A stretch of 64,000 bases of DNA from Melampsora larici-populina 98AG31 (GCF_000204055.1 NW_006768808.1:124001-188000); one strand, 5' to 3'; shown: positions 1 through 12,035, numbered from the stretch's first letter. Notes: generated by a model from the sequence alone, not told the origin. Numbers and translations are program-made.

Positions 1-3000
1 CGGAAATATCAACAAGCCCTTGACTCCTGATGTGAGGAACGCTACCAGGTATCCAAAGGCGACCACAGGGACCTGGCCCACACCGACCAATGTGGTGAGC
101 TTGTCGTACTCCTCGTCAAGCTTGTCCTGATTGTGTTGAGGCGCTTGAAACAAGTGTTGAACGTGGCAAAATCGAGCTCGCAAGGTAGCAATTGCCTCCA
201 GCATGTCATAGATCTTGTTAACTAATTCCCACATGACTATGACACATTCGCGGACAATAGTAGCGCTTGTGCAAAGTTGAAGCTGATGGTAGTGATGTGC
301 CGCCTTGAGGCCGTTGGCTATTTTGACATTAGTACAAGCAGTGAGTGTAAAATCGGGAGGTGGAGATATCTCGACGTTTTCCATTTTGCAGTATGCGACC
401 GCAGCCAAAACCGTTTTGACACTCTGATCAATCTTCGGTGTTGATGTGTGGGAGAATACGCCAAGAATCTCGTGCACGTACTGCGTGTGAGGAGTCTCCT
501 TGACAGCTGCTTTCTTCGTGAGCGCAGCATCGTGGAGATTGAATATATCCGTCCGATGCCAAGGGGCCTCGGAGGCACATTGGAAGAGTTGTATATCTAA
601 TTTTCAATTCTTGGAGTCAGTGTCATTTAGTCATTACATGTCAGCAAAGCAAACGACACCTACTTGGTTGTTTGTTGAGCCATGTATGGACTCGCAACTG
701 GCTTTTGGGCAGAATTTTGAAGGGAGGTGTAGCGGGAGGTGGCACGTCTAAGGCAGCTTGATTGGTGCCTTGAGCCCTCAACCACAGGAGGTGAAGCGTC
801 GCTCGGTAGATGTCGGGCATGTCGTCATTGTGAATGGTCTTTCTACCAATGGTCTTCTTGGCAACCTCGAAGGCAGTCGGGTCGGGGGCAGCCCAAATGC
901 TGACCTTGGGCACAATAGTGCGAACGTCCTTGCTGACAGGTATGGGAACACCACCAGCAGGAATGCCGCCAGGTGGGTTGATCGGGAGCATTGGTGCGCT
1001 TTTAGGAGAGGAAGGTGTTGGGCTTTTGGAGCTTGATGTTGGCAATACATCACCCGTTATGTTGGGGTGCGTGAGATCCTTGAGAGTGGCCAGGAGATCC
1101 TTTGGATGACTCTCGCAGCCGAGGTTCAATCCGAGGGAAGGGCTCAACGTGGTAGAGATAACAGGGTTGGGGTTCGTGGGGGGAGAGTGATCCGGCGTCT
1201 TCGCACGTGGTTCCAGCGATGGCCCGTGATCAGTTACTGCTGCACAAAGTGATGTGGCTTCAACATCACTTGTCTTCAAGGGAGGCTGGGGCGGCGCCGT
1301 GGCAGAGTGGGAAGTTGTGGTATTGGTGGAGGAGGGTAGTTCGAGAGTGTCCAAGGTTGGTACCGGTTGTTGTCTGGTTTCAGGCGCACCGCTAAACGTC
1401 ATCATGGCTGGGTCCACGTAGGCAGGAGCTTGCGTCGAAGGGTTAGGAGGTGCCGAGACGCCGGCCATTGAATCCGTGACTGATTTCGGTTGGGCGGTGG
1501 TGATGTTCAGCTGCGAAGGCTCATGAGGTTGTGGCTTGATCCGCTGAGACTTGATGTATCGGGTGATGGAGTCAAACTTGGACTGGAGGTATAGGTCTCC
1601 ACTGGGAATTGGCCAGCCATCGATCGCGCGGGAAGTGGTCACCCATCGCCGGAATAACCCTTCGAAGCCATGAGGACCACGTCGAAATGTTTTCGGGATG
1701 ACATCTTTACCTAGGTGACGATCCATCATCTTGACGAAGAGGCCCCAGGTTCCGTCATCTTCATCCTCATCGGGGGTTGGAAGCCAGAGCGGGTGATCAA
1801 AGAAAACAGCAAACTCATCCGTTGCAAGGCCAACGGGAATGTTGGTTGGAATTTCCAAAAGAGCCTCGATGGCGCTGATCTCTTTCTCAATCTCGTCCGG
1901 AAGTTCGAGTTCAATTGGCATGAGGGATTCGTGCGCAGCTTGCGGAGGCTCTTGGGCAGGCGAGTGATCGGTACTGTTAGCGAGGGGTGGAGATGGACCG
2001 GCGCCCCCGTCTATTTGGGGGGGGCCAGAAGAGGCAACAGGAGTTGCAACCGGAGCCCCAAGTCTGTGAGCCGGAATGCCAAAGGGAGGCCTGGTCTGAC
2101 CGATCAGACGTTCTCCCTTTTTCAAGGCGGCAACCAAAGGATTCAATCGATTGTGCAGGTCGCGGGTATCATGCGGCGTCCAGCCCGGGAGACTCCTCAC
2201 GGCTCGTAGCCATGAGAACATCAAATGATAAGCATCTGTGCCGCTTCGCAGGTTCAGGGGGAGCTGGGATTGATATAATACCGTGTCCCAATGGTGTTTG
2301 ACGTAATGAGATAAAGGTAAGTGCTGAGAGCGATCTGAGGGAAGTCCAAAAGGGGTTGAAAAGAGGGTGTAAAAAGGATCCAAAGGGGTGGCGCTCATGG
2401 GTGGATACCATGAGGGTCGCTGTGCATAATCCAAGATTTCGTTGCTAATGCGCCTGAAACCGGCGTCGGCGTGGTGCAATTCGGGGTTTTTAGGGGGAGG
2501 CAGAGGTGATGGAGCGCGAGGTGTAGTGGGTTGGGCTTGGACGCGGAGGATCGTTTCCTTTTCTGTGAGCGGGCTTTTGTTCCAAGACTGGGGGAGGTTG
2601 CAGCTACCTTATTGCTTGCTGTGACCTTCGCGAGCCGTGACGGATTGACTTGGGATTGAGTGGGGACGGCGTTGTTGGAAGGCGGCTTGGGAAACTTGCC
2701 AGGCTCGTTTTCACTCCCCTTTCGAGTTGGCGGGGTCGTTTTCTTCTGAGGGCTTCCGGATTTCGAGGTAGACAAAGTCGGCGTAGGAGGGACGGGTTGG
2801 GAGTTGTTTGCGGCGGTGGCATTCGCTCGGCTGTTGCGTTGAGAGGCCCTCCGTTTAGGTGCTGGCGCGTACTCCGTGTCCGATGAAGCCGCGCGTTCAT
2901 CGGCAACAGGTTCCTCTTGCTCTTCACCGGATGATCCTTCGTCCTCTTCTTTGTCAGGACGGAAGAGCGGTTGTGCTGCGTCTGTTGAGGGATGATTGGG

Positions 3001-3780
3001 CATGGGGTCATCCTCCATTGGAACCCCGAGGACTTGGACCAAGGAGCTCCTCTGGTTTCTATAGGTCCCATCTCGAATGCCTGTGAAAGCCACTCGGTCA
3101 GTTGGAGTGATCCACTGGCAAATCCGGAAATCATTTGTGGAGCTGACTCACTTTCCAATGTACCTTTGATGCGGAATCCCGTGCTCCTCAGTGACTCGAA
3201 GATGTCTTGCGTGACCGCTTGTTGTTCCAGCGACGCTGCAATCCAGTCTCGTTGGTGAATGAGGGTCCTTTGAAATGAGGCGAGGTCCACGTGGAACGTT
3301 GTGCCATTCAAGAGGCTCGCTTGGGTGCTCGTGAGGATAGCTAAAAAAAACAAAAAAAAAACAATGATGATCAGATTCTGAAGTTAGCTACCCAGGGATT
3401 GGATGAAAGCCGTGGATGGGTTCACCCGCGTTTCTTGTCCTCATCTGGAGATGGCTGCGCTGCGCCAGTTGGTCCAGGTGTGTTTCCACCTACCTCTTCT
3501 TCCTCCTCTTCCGAACTCAACTCGGTGGATGAATCCGTATTATCGTCGTCGTGATTTAGTCCCTGGGGATTTATCGCTTGCTGGTTCACCGTGATCCGTT
3601 TCCCACCATGGGATGGGTGCGTGCCTGAAACCGTGTGCATACCGAAGAGTCCTGCGAAAGCCTGGAATGAAATAAATCGATCAGGTCAGTTATCGACGTT
3701 CGGGTTGGTTCATTCCATGAGACACTCGCTTACGTACGTTGAAACTCCGAACGGTAGGAAAGCGTGCCGGTATCAATCAG
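1..3780 (-). pseudogene. Decayed multi-exon rust-type gene, open at left edge
   Basis: Function not recognised. Reading on the minus strand, exons can be laid out at about 3780-3738, 3661-3392, 3340-3152, 3080-664 and 596-1. The introns 3737-3662, 3391-3341, 3151-3081 and 663-597 have GT-AG ends, and the last two keep the reading phase exactly. The product starts with an acidic low-complexity stretch, then a region rich in Q, H and R, a long Pro/Ser/Thr linker, and a C-terminal helical part that continues beyond base 1. Two breaks are visible. Near 3424 the frame is restored only if the GGG run had one more G, and between about 2480 and 2570 the frame shifts without a plausible intron. It is therefore a pseudogene, or an intact gene with two base-calling errors. 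The composition suggests a multicopy rust family, possibly element-borne; that is inference. Confidence 0.6.
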
Positions 3781-3966
3781 GTAAGCAAGGGGATTGTGGG
3801 AAACGTGGGGTAAAGCTGGGCGATGATCAATTGGAAGGGTGTCGCAGGTATGAAAAAGTCTGAAACAGGTTTCAGCGAAGGAAGGGGAATTACCCCTGCC
3901 CCGGCCCGAGTGTCTGTCCGATGGTGTACCGAGGTACCGCCGCAGTCGCTGTATGTAATGTTACAG

Positions 3967-4500
3967 GACAGGTCAGCAAGTCGCGACTTGCTGACCCCGT
4001 GAGCTTAGGATCTGAGGAACCGCGGATACAAACCTTCATGGGGCCAGCAAGCCGCGGCTTGCTGACCTCTTTTGGCAATACATGGGTCAGCAAGCCGCGA
4101 CTTGCTGACCCGATGAAGGTTTGTATCCGGGGTTCCTCGCTCCGAAGCTCCGGGGNNNNNNNNNNNNNNNNNNNNNNNNNNNNNNNNNNNNNNNNNNNNN
4201 NNNNNNNNNNNNNNNNNNNNNNNNNNNNNNNNNNNNNNNNNNNNNNNNNNNNNNNTGGGTCAGCAAGTCGCGACTTGCTGACCCATGTGCGCATAAAAAA
4301 AAAAAAAAAAAAGAAATTGCCGGGAGGGGTCAGCAAGCCGCGACATGCTGACCCCGTAGTAGCATGTCGCGACTTGCTGCACCGGGTAAATGACCTCACG
4401 GGGCCACCATGTCGCGACTTGCTGACCCCTCCTGGCAATACCTGGGTCAGCAAGTCGCGACATGCTGGCCCCGTGAGGTCTTGTCGTCATGATGACCCCG
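3967..4500. repeat. Array of TCGCGA-centred palindromes
   Basis: At least eight copies of a 26-bp near-perfect palindrome occur here, with arm GGTCAGCAAG, centre TCGCGA and the complementary arm. Some copies carry CCGCGG, CCGCGA or CATG variants. They begin near 3968, 4042, 4084, 4256, 4326, 4363, 4403 and 4443. Longer inverted arms lie between copies: the stretch at about 4014-4040 reads back at about 4112-4138, and the stretch at about 4391-4403 reads back near 4470-4481. A 20-A run precedes 4315. The array flanks an assembly gap, which fits a structure that collapses in short-read assembly. Function unknown. Confidence 0.85.
4156..4255. other. Assembly gap, 100 N
   Basis: Exactly 100 unknown bases, the usual placeholder length for a scaffold gap of unknown size. 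It falls inside the palindrome array, so the real copy number of that repeat is not known. Confidence 0.99.
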
Positions 4501-4505
4501 GGTAA

Positions 4506-6245
4506 ATGACATTACGGCCCAGGAAGTGCAAAGTGAAAACGGGGTTTTTTTTAATGCCATCAATGATAATGTACTTTTTTACTACTCAGCTGCCCTCCAG
4601 ATTTGCTTATCTGAAACTATACAACCTGATATTTATTGCTCTTCTCAGTTGGCCTCATGATTTCTTCATGTGTAATTATATACATAAATAAGATTCATTA
4701 TCACAGTTAACAATCCTGAAGCATCATTAGGCCTCATATTCTTCCCGGGCTCTGCTTTTTCTTAGCTTGGTGTTCTTTTTCTTTTCTTTCATAAGAAAAT
4801 GACTTTTCAATTTCCCACCAAGCAAAATTCTCCAAATCACCAGGAATTACTTGACTCATGATACCACCATGACTTGACATCAGAAGATGTGCCATCATGA
4901 CTTGCCCAATCAGATCACCATTGGGCAAGTCATTCTGTTGGGCTTATATACATGTTCTGTTCACTTTGAATCTTGCTCCAATCTCTCCCTATCCAATCTC
5001 CTTAAATCACCTCTGGGGTTATATCAAATCATCTTGAACTCAAATTTACCCATTCACCAAATCTTCATCATTCAAATATCTCCAGCACATCACAATTTAT
5101 CTAGCTCCTTTTCACTTCATCTAGTTGCAATGAACAAGAGTCAAGCGGAACTACTTCAAAGACATATTGAAAGGAACTCTATTCTTTACGCATATGCACA
5201 AAAAATTCGATTAGCCCAAGATCTGTGGGAGCGCAGAATTCAGCTCATCCAGCTTGTGGACGAGGTTGAAGGCCAAGTTGAACCCACCAGCATTCTTATG
5301 TTGATTGAAATGACCCAACATTTTAAGGAAGTGGTAAAGGAAGCTAGAGAATTCCTTTTTACCTATTGATGCTCCTTTGGTGCATCAGTCAAATCATCCA
5401 ATGGATTTGAATGTAAGTCTTTATTTGTCTGGTAATATTATGGGTGAATTTTTACTAAATGTCTTCAATTTTGTATGCCCCCTGTGCGTTGAAAGCAATT
5501 CCAATTGCAACATGGAACTTGGTACAGAGGCCAATTGAGCGGACTTCATTTCTTTATAACATGGTCAGGGCTAGGGAAAAATTAGGTCTATATACATTAT
5601 ATGCAAATTTGCAGTGTTTTTTGGCAACATCAATCTTTCTGAACCGTTAAATTAGCAAAGATGAATGAAATTAGGAGCAACACGGATAGCATTGGCCAGG
5701 TGATCACCCACCAAAGATTAGATTTGTTTCCCAATTTCATTCAGCAGCTTCAATTTTGTTTGCTTGATCAGAATGTAGCAATTGTTTTGTTGTCCTGGAA
5801 CCAATTTTGCTTTCTTCATACTCAAGTGTTGAGAGGAATCTATTGAATTACTCAAAGAATAGCAGCCTTTGAAATTGTTTCCTACTAGGCCTACATGCAG
5901 CCAGTGCTACCATGAGCAACACACTGGCCTCCTTCAGGTTTTTGCCACTCTATGCTATTTGGGCAAATCCAAATGAGACCCACTTGGATTTTCCCAAACA
6001 ATTTTCAAGACAAAGGGAACAATTTCAATCCTCAACAAAACCAGTTGATGGTTGCTGCAACTCAATCCTGCTCCCAACCATCAACATTCAACTTCTCCAT
6101 CTGAATTTTATTCTCTGCTATTCACTTTCTCAACTCAAATTGGATCAATAACTCCTCATCTTCACAATTTCAACTTCTGAGTCTGATTATCCAACTTGAA
6201 TACATTTTTTCACGAAACCTTGCCAAAATTCCCAAACGCAAAGCA
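4506..6245. other. AT-rich interval with one small ORF
   Basis: Apart from the small ORF at 5130-5369 I see no supported gene here. The stretch is AT-rich with many short ORFs lacking coding character. It lies directly upstream of the spliced gene that starts at 6246 and may hold its promoter. Confidence 0.4.
5130..5369 (+). CDS. Small helical protein, 79 aa, uncertain
   Basis: Function not recognised. The frame is open further upstream, but the upstream part has random composition. The first ATG followed by protein-like sequence is at 5130. The 79-residue product is rich in E, Q, R, I and L and looks largely alpha-helical, possibly a short coiled coil. It lacks a signal peptide and cysteine pattern. 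It lies 0.9 kb upstream of two larger genes on the same strand and could be part of the same element. An exon of a longer gene or a chance ORF is also possible. Confidence 0.3.
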   Translation: MNKSQAELLQRHIERNSILYAYAQKIRLAQDLWERRIQLIQLVDEVEGQVEPTSILMLIEMTQHFKEVVKEAREFLFTY

Positions 6246-7923
6246 ATGGAAGGAACCTCAGGTATCTTCATGCATCATAACCTTGCATATTAACCTTGTA
6301 CATCAACTAATTCCATCCATACCATCCGGCTGATCCAGGTACCAACAGTGGGGGGACCAACAGTGGGCCTGCAGTGCCTGAAAGGGATCCCATCATGGAT
6401 CAGCTTGATAGTCAGTACAGACATGTCTCCATTTCATGTAAGGCTGAGGATCAAACTGACATATCTCTTACAATCACATCCACCCTCATAGATCATCCAG
6501 AGGAAGAGCCTGGACTTAATTTTGAGCAAGCTGTTGCTGTTCAGATTGCCAAGGAGAGGGAAGCAAAGCGTAGACAACAACAGCGCAAAACTGATGCTGA
6601 GGAAATGCGTGCCCGGAAAGAGCCCACAGATAGTCTCAAGCTTGTAGGCCTGACCTCTGCTGTTCAAGAGTGGGCTAGGGCTTTACTTGGTCTTCCTCGT
6701 CAATCCAGCACCCGGTCATCTCCTAACATCTCTGCTGCTGTCCTCCTGGCACGCCACCTTCCTGACGAACCAACTCCTGAAGAGGTTGAACAGTGGGCCA
6801 ACTATTCTGACACAAGGACAAAATATCTGGATTTCAACATTCAACAAAAGATGGACGAGCACTTCAAAAATAACCCCTCAGCAAATGAATCTGTCAAGCA
6901 TCAAATGAGGATTATGGTGTCAAAAGAAGCTGTTCTCATGTTTAACCAGGCTTTTCCCCCTCCTAAATTTATCTCCCGAGTGGCCCATGCTACTGCCTCG
7001 ATTACCACCTACGATGCCACTCGCTTAGGATGTGCTGAAGCTAAATTTGCTGGCTGTGGCTTCTCTCACATCACTTTCCAATGGACGAGTCCTCCTAAAA
7101 CTCCTTGGAACATGGCTATGTTATACAACTTAATTACTAGCTGGTTAGATTGTTACAATGCTCGAGGTGTACCTTCCGGATTCCCAATCGACAGCAGCCT
7201 CAATATTCCCCTTGAAACTAGAGAAATACTTTCACGCTGGGTCTCGAATAAGCGCAGAGTCTTCCGAGATGAGGCAAAGGAAAAGAAGTTGGTGTCTACA
7301 GAAGGAGGAAGTGACAAGCTTGTCCGCCAAAAACTTACGGAGAGGGAGAAAACTGCTTTGAAAGCCATTAGGAAGAAGGTAACTATTATATCCCCTTTCA
7401 CTGTTGCCACTCTCTAAAGCACCCATACTGACATGTGCATGTGCAGCTCTGTGAAAAACGGGCTGCAGCAGTAGAGCCCTACTTTTGTCACTTCACCGGT
7501 CCACTCAAAGTCCTGCTAAACTCTCAAGAGGTTCATTCTGAGACTGAAATGGACCCAGACAAGCCTGGGAAGTTTAGGAAGGTCAAGCTCAACTGGCGGA
7601 CCCCCCAGCTTGATGAATTGATCAAACTGGCTGATGATGCAGCTCCCAAAAGGGAGAGCACCAAAAAACAAAAGGATAGACTGAAAGAATTTTTCCAGTC
7701 CAGAGGAGGATATTCGCCAAATGTTCCTGATCCGGAAGATCAACTTCCTCCCAAGACTCTTCCCAGATGCCTCATCAAGCCAGAAATACTCACCGAAGGG
7801 ATAGATGAGATCACAATTGACAGTTTGGAGTTGTCAGACACCACAGTTGACCTTAAGTCGGCCATTGATATTTTGAAGACAAAGCTTGGGAAAAGCAACT
7901 CCATGGCGTTTTCTTCCTCCTGA
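6246..7923 (+). CDS. Rust-type hypothetical protein A, 510 aa, three exons
   Basis: Function not recognised. The exons are 6246-6261, 6339-7378 and 7447-7923. Introns have GT-AG ends, and all three exon lengths sum to 511 codons including the stop. The tiny first exon gives an N-terminus MEGTSGTNSGG. The protein has an acidic start, a charged helix (EREAKRRQQQRK) near residue 80, a globular middle with CysHis-poor sequence, and a Trp-Val helix (REILSRWVSNKRRVF) followed by a K/R-rich helix near residues 300-360. The second gene, 390 bp downstream on the same strand, has the same order of a RWV helix then a basic helix, so the two may be distant paralogues. I believe this is a repeated rust family, perhaps carried by a transposon, but no transposase motif is visible. 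Confidence 0.65.
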
Positions 7924-8311
7924 ACAGCTGCTCTTATCTTATATAATTTGTTGTTTTTGTTACCATTGAAATTTGGATAGTTTTCCCAACATTTTTTTTG
8001 AGTATGAGTTCCTTGTGTCACCTGTGTTGTGAAAATCAGATTTCACAATCTGTGACAGCCATAGATGGAAGTTTCCCTTTTAAGGAGTTACTTTGCGGAG
8101 AATCCAGTCTGCCACAGTTCACGTAACTCAACCTCAACCTTGACCACATTTCACTCAACTAACTCTCAACATACTTTTGGATTTTCAAGGTTGCCACTCT
8201 CAATCATTCAATTATAGTTTTGACAGAAATAAGTTCACAACTGTGATTATCAATTTAGAACCATGGGTATAAATTTCCCCATTCCTCATCTCCTCAACCC
8301 CTTAAATTGAC
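7924..8311. promoter_or_regulatory. Intergenic spacer between tandem genes A and B
   Basis: This 388-bp AT-rich spacer holds the 3' end of gene A and must hold the promoter of gene B. A TATAAATT-like stretch lies about 45 bp upstream of the gene B start codon. No other feature is seen. Confidence 0.3.
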
Positions 8312-9428
8312 ATGGTTCCATTCTACTCAGCGTCCACATCACAAAACTCTGCCCCAGCTTGGCCCAATGGTGCCGCACCAAAAGGTCGAAAGGCCAAAAA
8401 CCGCTCATTTGCCAAGATACTTCCAACATCAAACTCCCCCACCTGTAAATCTTTTGCCGAGTTCACACGTTACCTGCTTGGCCACACGAGGAATCACCCA
8501 CATTTCCCCAACCCGCCAAATGATGATCAGCTGATGTCACTCACACCTCTAACACAGGAAGACATCCTGACCAACACCTCAGTCTTTGTCAACTACAGCT
8601 CCAACAATCACCCAAATCCATTGGACTGGAGTGTTTTCAAGGCTCTTCTGCACACTGATATGGCCAACCACCAAATTGTAGGACCTTTTACTTTTGATTG
8701 GGAAGCTCAGGGAGGTGAAGACGCTGCATGGAATCAAGTGATGATTTTTTTCACCGTGAAGCATTGGATGTTTGCCAGGAGGGCATCTGCTTTTCAAAAG
8801 TTTGGACTGGATGTCGAATGGGAGAAGGAAGTTATCTATATTGGTATTGTTACTCGATGGGTCATTGGGCGAATTGAAGACTGGAAGAATGAGTTTGCCT
8901 CTCCGGAAAAGATTGCACAGCGGGAGCGCAGTAGGAAGCGACGAGATGTAAGTATCCTAGTCCTTTTGGCAACCTATCAAGTTGTGATGGCCATACTGAA
9001 ACAGTCTACAGCTCTTTATATACCGTAAATCCACTGTCAAACAATTCCTCCAAGACTTTATAGATCTCTTGCCAGAAGCAGCATGTTGCTCTGATACTGA
9101 GGATGATTCTCTTGGTCAACAGCGCTCAATTCAGCCTGAATGGCGCAGTGCCAAGTATGGAGAGTGGCTTCATAAGATAGATGTACTTTCATTCAATCAT
9201 CAAGCCACCGTGAAGTTGAGGACTGAAGCAGCTAGGAGATTTGATACTCGACGTGAAGCGGGCGACAAGATCAATCCTTTGGCCAAAGTATGTGGTAATC
9301 TTCCAGCAAACTGCTATGATAGTGGGTTTTTGAGGGAATGTGGTGACCTGGAAAAATTGAGACTGGGGGTTACAAACAACCATACACGCCTTGATGATGC
9401 ACTGCAGGCTATTGCTAGATTGTTGTGA
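8312..9428 (+). CDS. Rust-type hypothetical protein B, 350 aa, two exons
   Basis: Function not recognised. The exons are 8312-8947 and 9012-9428, joined across a GTAAGT...CAG intron in phase 0, giving 351 codons with the stop. The N-terminal 50 residues are basic and Ser/Pro/Asn-rich and could act as a nuclear signal (PKGRKAKNRS). The middle contains Trp-rich segments (DWSVFKALL, FTVKHWMFARR), then a helix ending RWVIGRIEDW and a basic segment QRERSRKRRD. The C-terminal part is helical and acidic, ending in LDDALQAIARLL. The order of RWV helix and basic helix parallels protein A just upstream. No catalytic motif is recognised. The gene could be a transposon cargo or accessory gene. Confidence 0.65.
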
Positions 9429-10340
9429 ATTGATTCTTCCCACTTAGAAATATAAGTTACGTGTAGTTGCCTGAAGTGACCATGATGTACCTAGTATCAA
9501 GGATGGAATATGATTATGCGGAACTGCATCTTCAACACCCCACCAATGGGTATAGTACAAAAAGCAGCAGAAAATGATTTTCTCTGGAAATATCTATTTT
9601 AGACTTTTGCAAAAGAACTCATGTATTTTTGCTTCTGCTCTATTGGGCCCCTCTTTTCAAAAGCCAATATTTTACAATGCAGACTCACGATGGATTATGA
9701 ACATTTTGGAAGCTGCTCCAGACCAGCTTTCAAGGGTTCATATTCCATTGAAAACACAGAGGAAGCCTCACCACTGAGAGCTCTGTGCCATGAAGACCAA
9801 TATTAATCAATTTGACATTTGTATTTTGTTTAATTACTTGGGATAAATAGAAACAGCACCACTTGTTTCTTGGTGAATATGAGGACTGAGCGGTTTGGAT
9901 AACCCTAACCCTCAGTAGTGACATGTAACAGCCTTGAGTTGCTCCTTACAGTTCCATGTTACATCATGTGTATGCTACATGTTACATGTTGGAAGAGCAG
10001 CTCAGTATGAAACGTCAAGAAGCTGAGGATTCTGAGATTGCACTGTGTGTTCAGTCTCTCATCACTGTTCTCCTTCAGTCTCTCATCACTGTTCTCCTTC
10101 AGTCTCTCATCACTGTTGCCATCTGTGCACTCAAACATCACCTCCTTTTGTACCATCACACTGGATTTGATCTCTACACTGACCAAATTCATGATTATTA
10201 GTCAACCATCCAGTCAAGTCTCTCCCTCTAGAACATGCGGAAGTCTAGACATTGTGGTAGTTTAGTTGTAGGGTGATTTTGCTTGCTAGAATATTTCAAC
10301 ATTATGTTCACCAGATGGGTGTATGTGTATATAGTCAATC
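9429..10340. other. AT-rich interval without a supported gene
   Basis: Only short ORFs without coding character occur. The one clear structure is the triplicate 24-bp repeat at 10050-10124. Confidence 0.5.
10050..10124. repeat. 24-bp tandem repeat, three copies
   Basis: Three near-identical units built on TCAGTCTCTCATCACTGT follow one another directly. The last unit diverges at its end. 24 bp is a multiple of three, so the unit keeps frame in short ORFs on both strands, but neither ORF looks real. Confidence 0.8.
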
Positions 10341-10531
10341 CAATCTTTCTCTTTGAACCCAGTTGAACTAACGTGCGATCAGAGTTATTGACCCTTGTTG
10401 ACTTAGGTGATTCAGTTGGGTTACCAAATCTGACTGAATGTCAGATTTTGTAACCCAACTCAATCACCTCAGTCAACAAGGCGATAACTTTGATCGCACG
10501 TTAGTTCAACTTAGTTAAAAGAGAGAGATTG
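10341..10531. mobile_element. Foldback (MITE-like) element, copy 1
   Basis: The segment is one long imperfect inverted repeat. It starts CAATCTTTCTCTTTGAAC and ends GTTAAAAGAGAGAGATTG, and the arms pair almost continuously up to a short loop near 10436 (TCTGAC...GTCAGA). It has no ORF. A clear target duplication was not found. A related copy follows immediately. Confidence 0.7.
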
Positions 10532-10560
10532 TATTTATTAACTCATGGTTCTTTGTAATC

Positions 10561-10725
10561 CAATTAGTTGAACCAACGTGCTATCAAATTTATTGACCCT
10601 TGTTGACTTGGGTGGTTGAGTTGAGTGATGAAATCTGACTGAACGTCAGATTTTGTGACTCAACTGAATCACCTCAGTCAACAAGGCAATAACTTTGATA
10701 GCACATTAGTCAAACTGAGAGATTG
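10561..10725. mobile_element. Foldback (MITE-like) element, copy 2
   Basis: This is a diverged repeat of the element just upstream, with the same hairpin plan and the same central TCTGAC...GTCAGA. The sequence after each copy (ttattaactcatg.ttctt) is also shared, so unit plus flank appear tandemly duplicated rather than independently inserted. Confidence 0.65.
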
Positions 10726-11221
10726 AATTTATTAACTCATGCTTCTTTGTAATTCAATCAACAGACAGCTTTGGTGTAGCAATCCTCAGGTCGAAAACCT
10801 GCTTCAAACTGTCCCAGATTCATCATGTTGCTTGTCCTTGGTAGTTGAAAGAGTTGGGGACTGATAACCCTAAACATATTGATTCATGTGATCTTTGGTG
10901 AGGTGTTGCTCAAGGAGCTCTTGATTTGGTCAATGAGTAATATTCTCAATATCTGTCAACTTATGTTTTGCTGTAGAAGCTTTGGAAGGGGCTCAGAAGG
11001 ATATTTGGTTGTGGCTTACCTGAAGATCACTCATACCTTCCAAACATTCTCAAGTCTTCATGTGTGGACATGCAACCAAACTTTATTTCAGTTCATTTCG
11101 GAAGATTGTTTGTCTGCCCCTCTAGGCCAAACATTGAGATTGAATTGAGATTGTTTTGAGATTGAATTGAGATTGAATTGAGCTGGACGTACTCACTGGG
11201 CTGCCAGTGAGTAGTAAAATG

Positions 11222-12035
11222 TCACTGTGATATATGTGATTTCATATATGTGATTCGATTTCACATATGTTCAGGTTGGAATTCACATACATGTGATTTC
11301 AAATCACATCTATGTAATTTGAAATCACATATATGTGAACCCAAGTCACATATATGTGCTTTGGGTTTTACATATGTGTGATTTCAAATTACATAGATGT
11401 GATTCAAAATCAGATATGTGATTTCATTTATGTGATTCAAAATCACGTATATGTTCAGATCTGAATTCCCATATATGTGATTTGGATTATATGTGTGATT
11501 TGGATATATGTTCAGGTTTCAAAATCATATGTGATTCAAAATCACATATATGTGAACACATAAGTGAATCAGATTCACATATATGTGATGCAAATTCTCA
11601 TATTGACTTGGATTCACATGTGTGTGTTTCCATCAAAATCACATATATGTGATTTCATGTGATTTGGATTCAGATATATGTGACGGTCATTCACATATAT
11701 GTGATTCAAACCTACACATGTGCGTGTTTTGGTTGTACGTATTTTTTTCATATGTAGATTATATATGTATGGACTTCACAAGTATGTGAAGGCATATCAC
11801 ATGCATGTGAATGTGACATTATGTGTGGCTTCATATTTGATAGTGGATGTAGGTGGAGGTGGAGGCGGAAGTGATATAGAGATCCAAGACATTCACGTGT
11901 ATCTGAAGGCCATTCACATATATGTGAAGGCCATTCACATATATGTGAATCCCATTCACATATATGTGAATTCCATTCACACATATGTGAATCCCATTTA
12001 CATATATGTGAAGGCCATTTGAGTATATGTGAATG
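11222..12035. repeat. ACATATATGT palindrome field
   Basis: Over 800 bp are built from irregularly spaced copies of the palindrome CACATATATGTG, often joined by TTCAAATC/GATTTGAA linkers that are themselves inverted. The last 130 bp are a regular array with a period near 24 bp (ATGTGAAGGCCATTCACAT and relatives). Both strands give long ORFs with repeating HIYVNGIHIYVN-type translations, which are by-products of the repeat. Many alternative cruciforms are possible. Confidence 0.85.

Noticed and set aside
778..1395. Several plus-strand ORFs of 60-90 codons within the left gene region
   Set aside because: They mirror the Pro/Ser-rich minus-strand coding sequence and have no independent signature.
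9900..9916. TAACCCTAACCCT resembling telomere repeat
   Set aside because: Only two units in an internal position; chance occurrence is likely.
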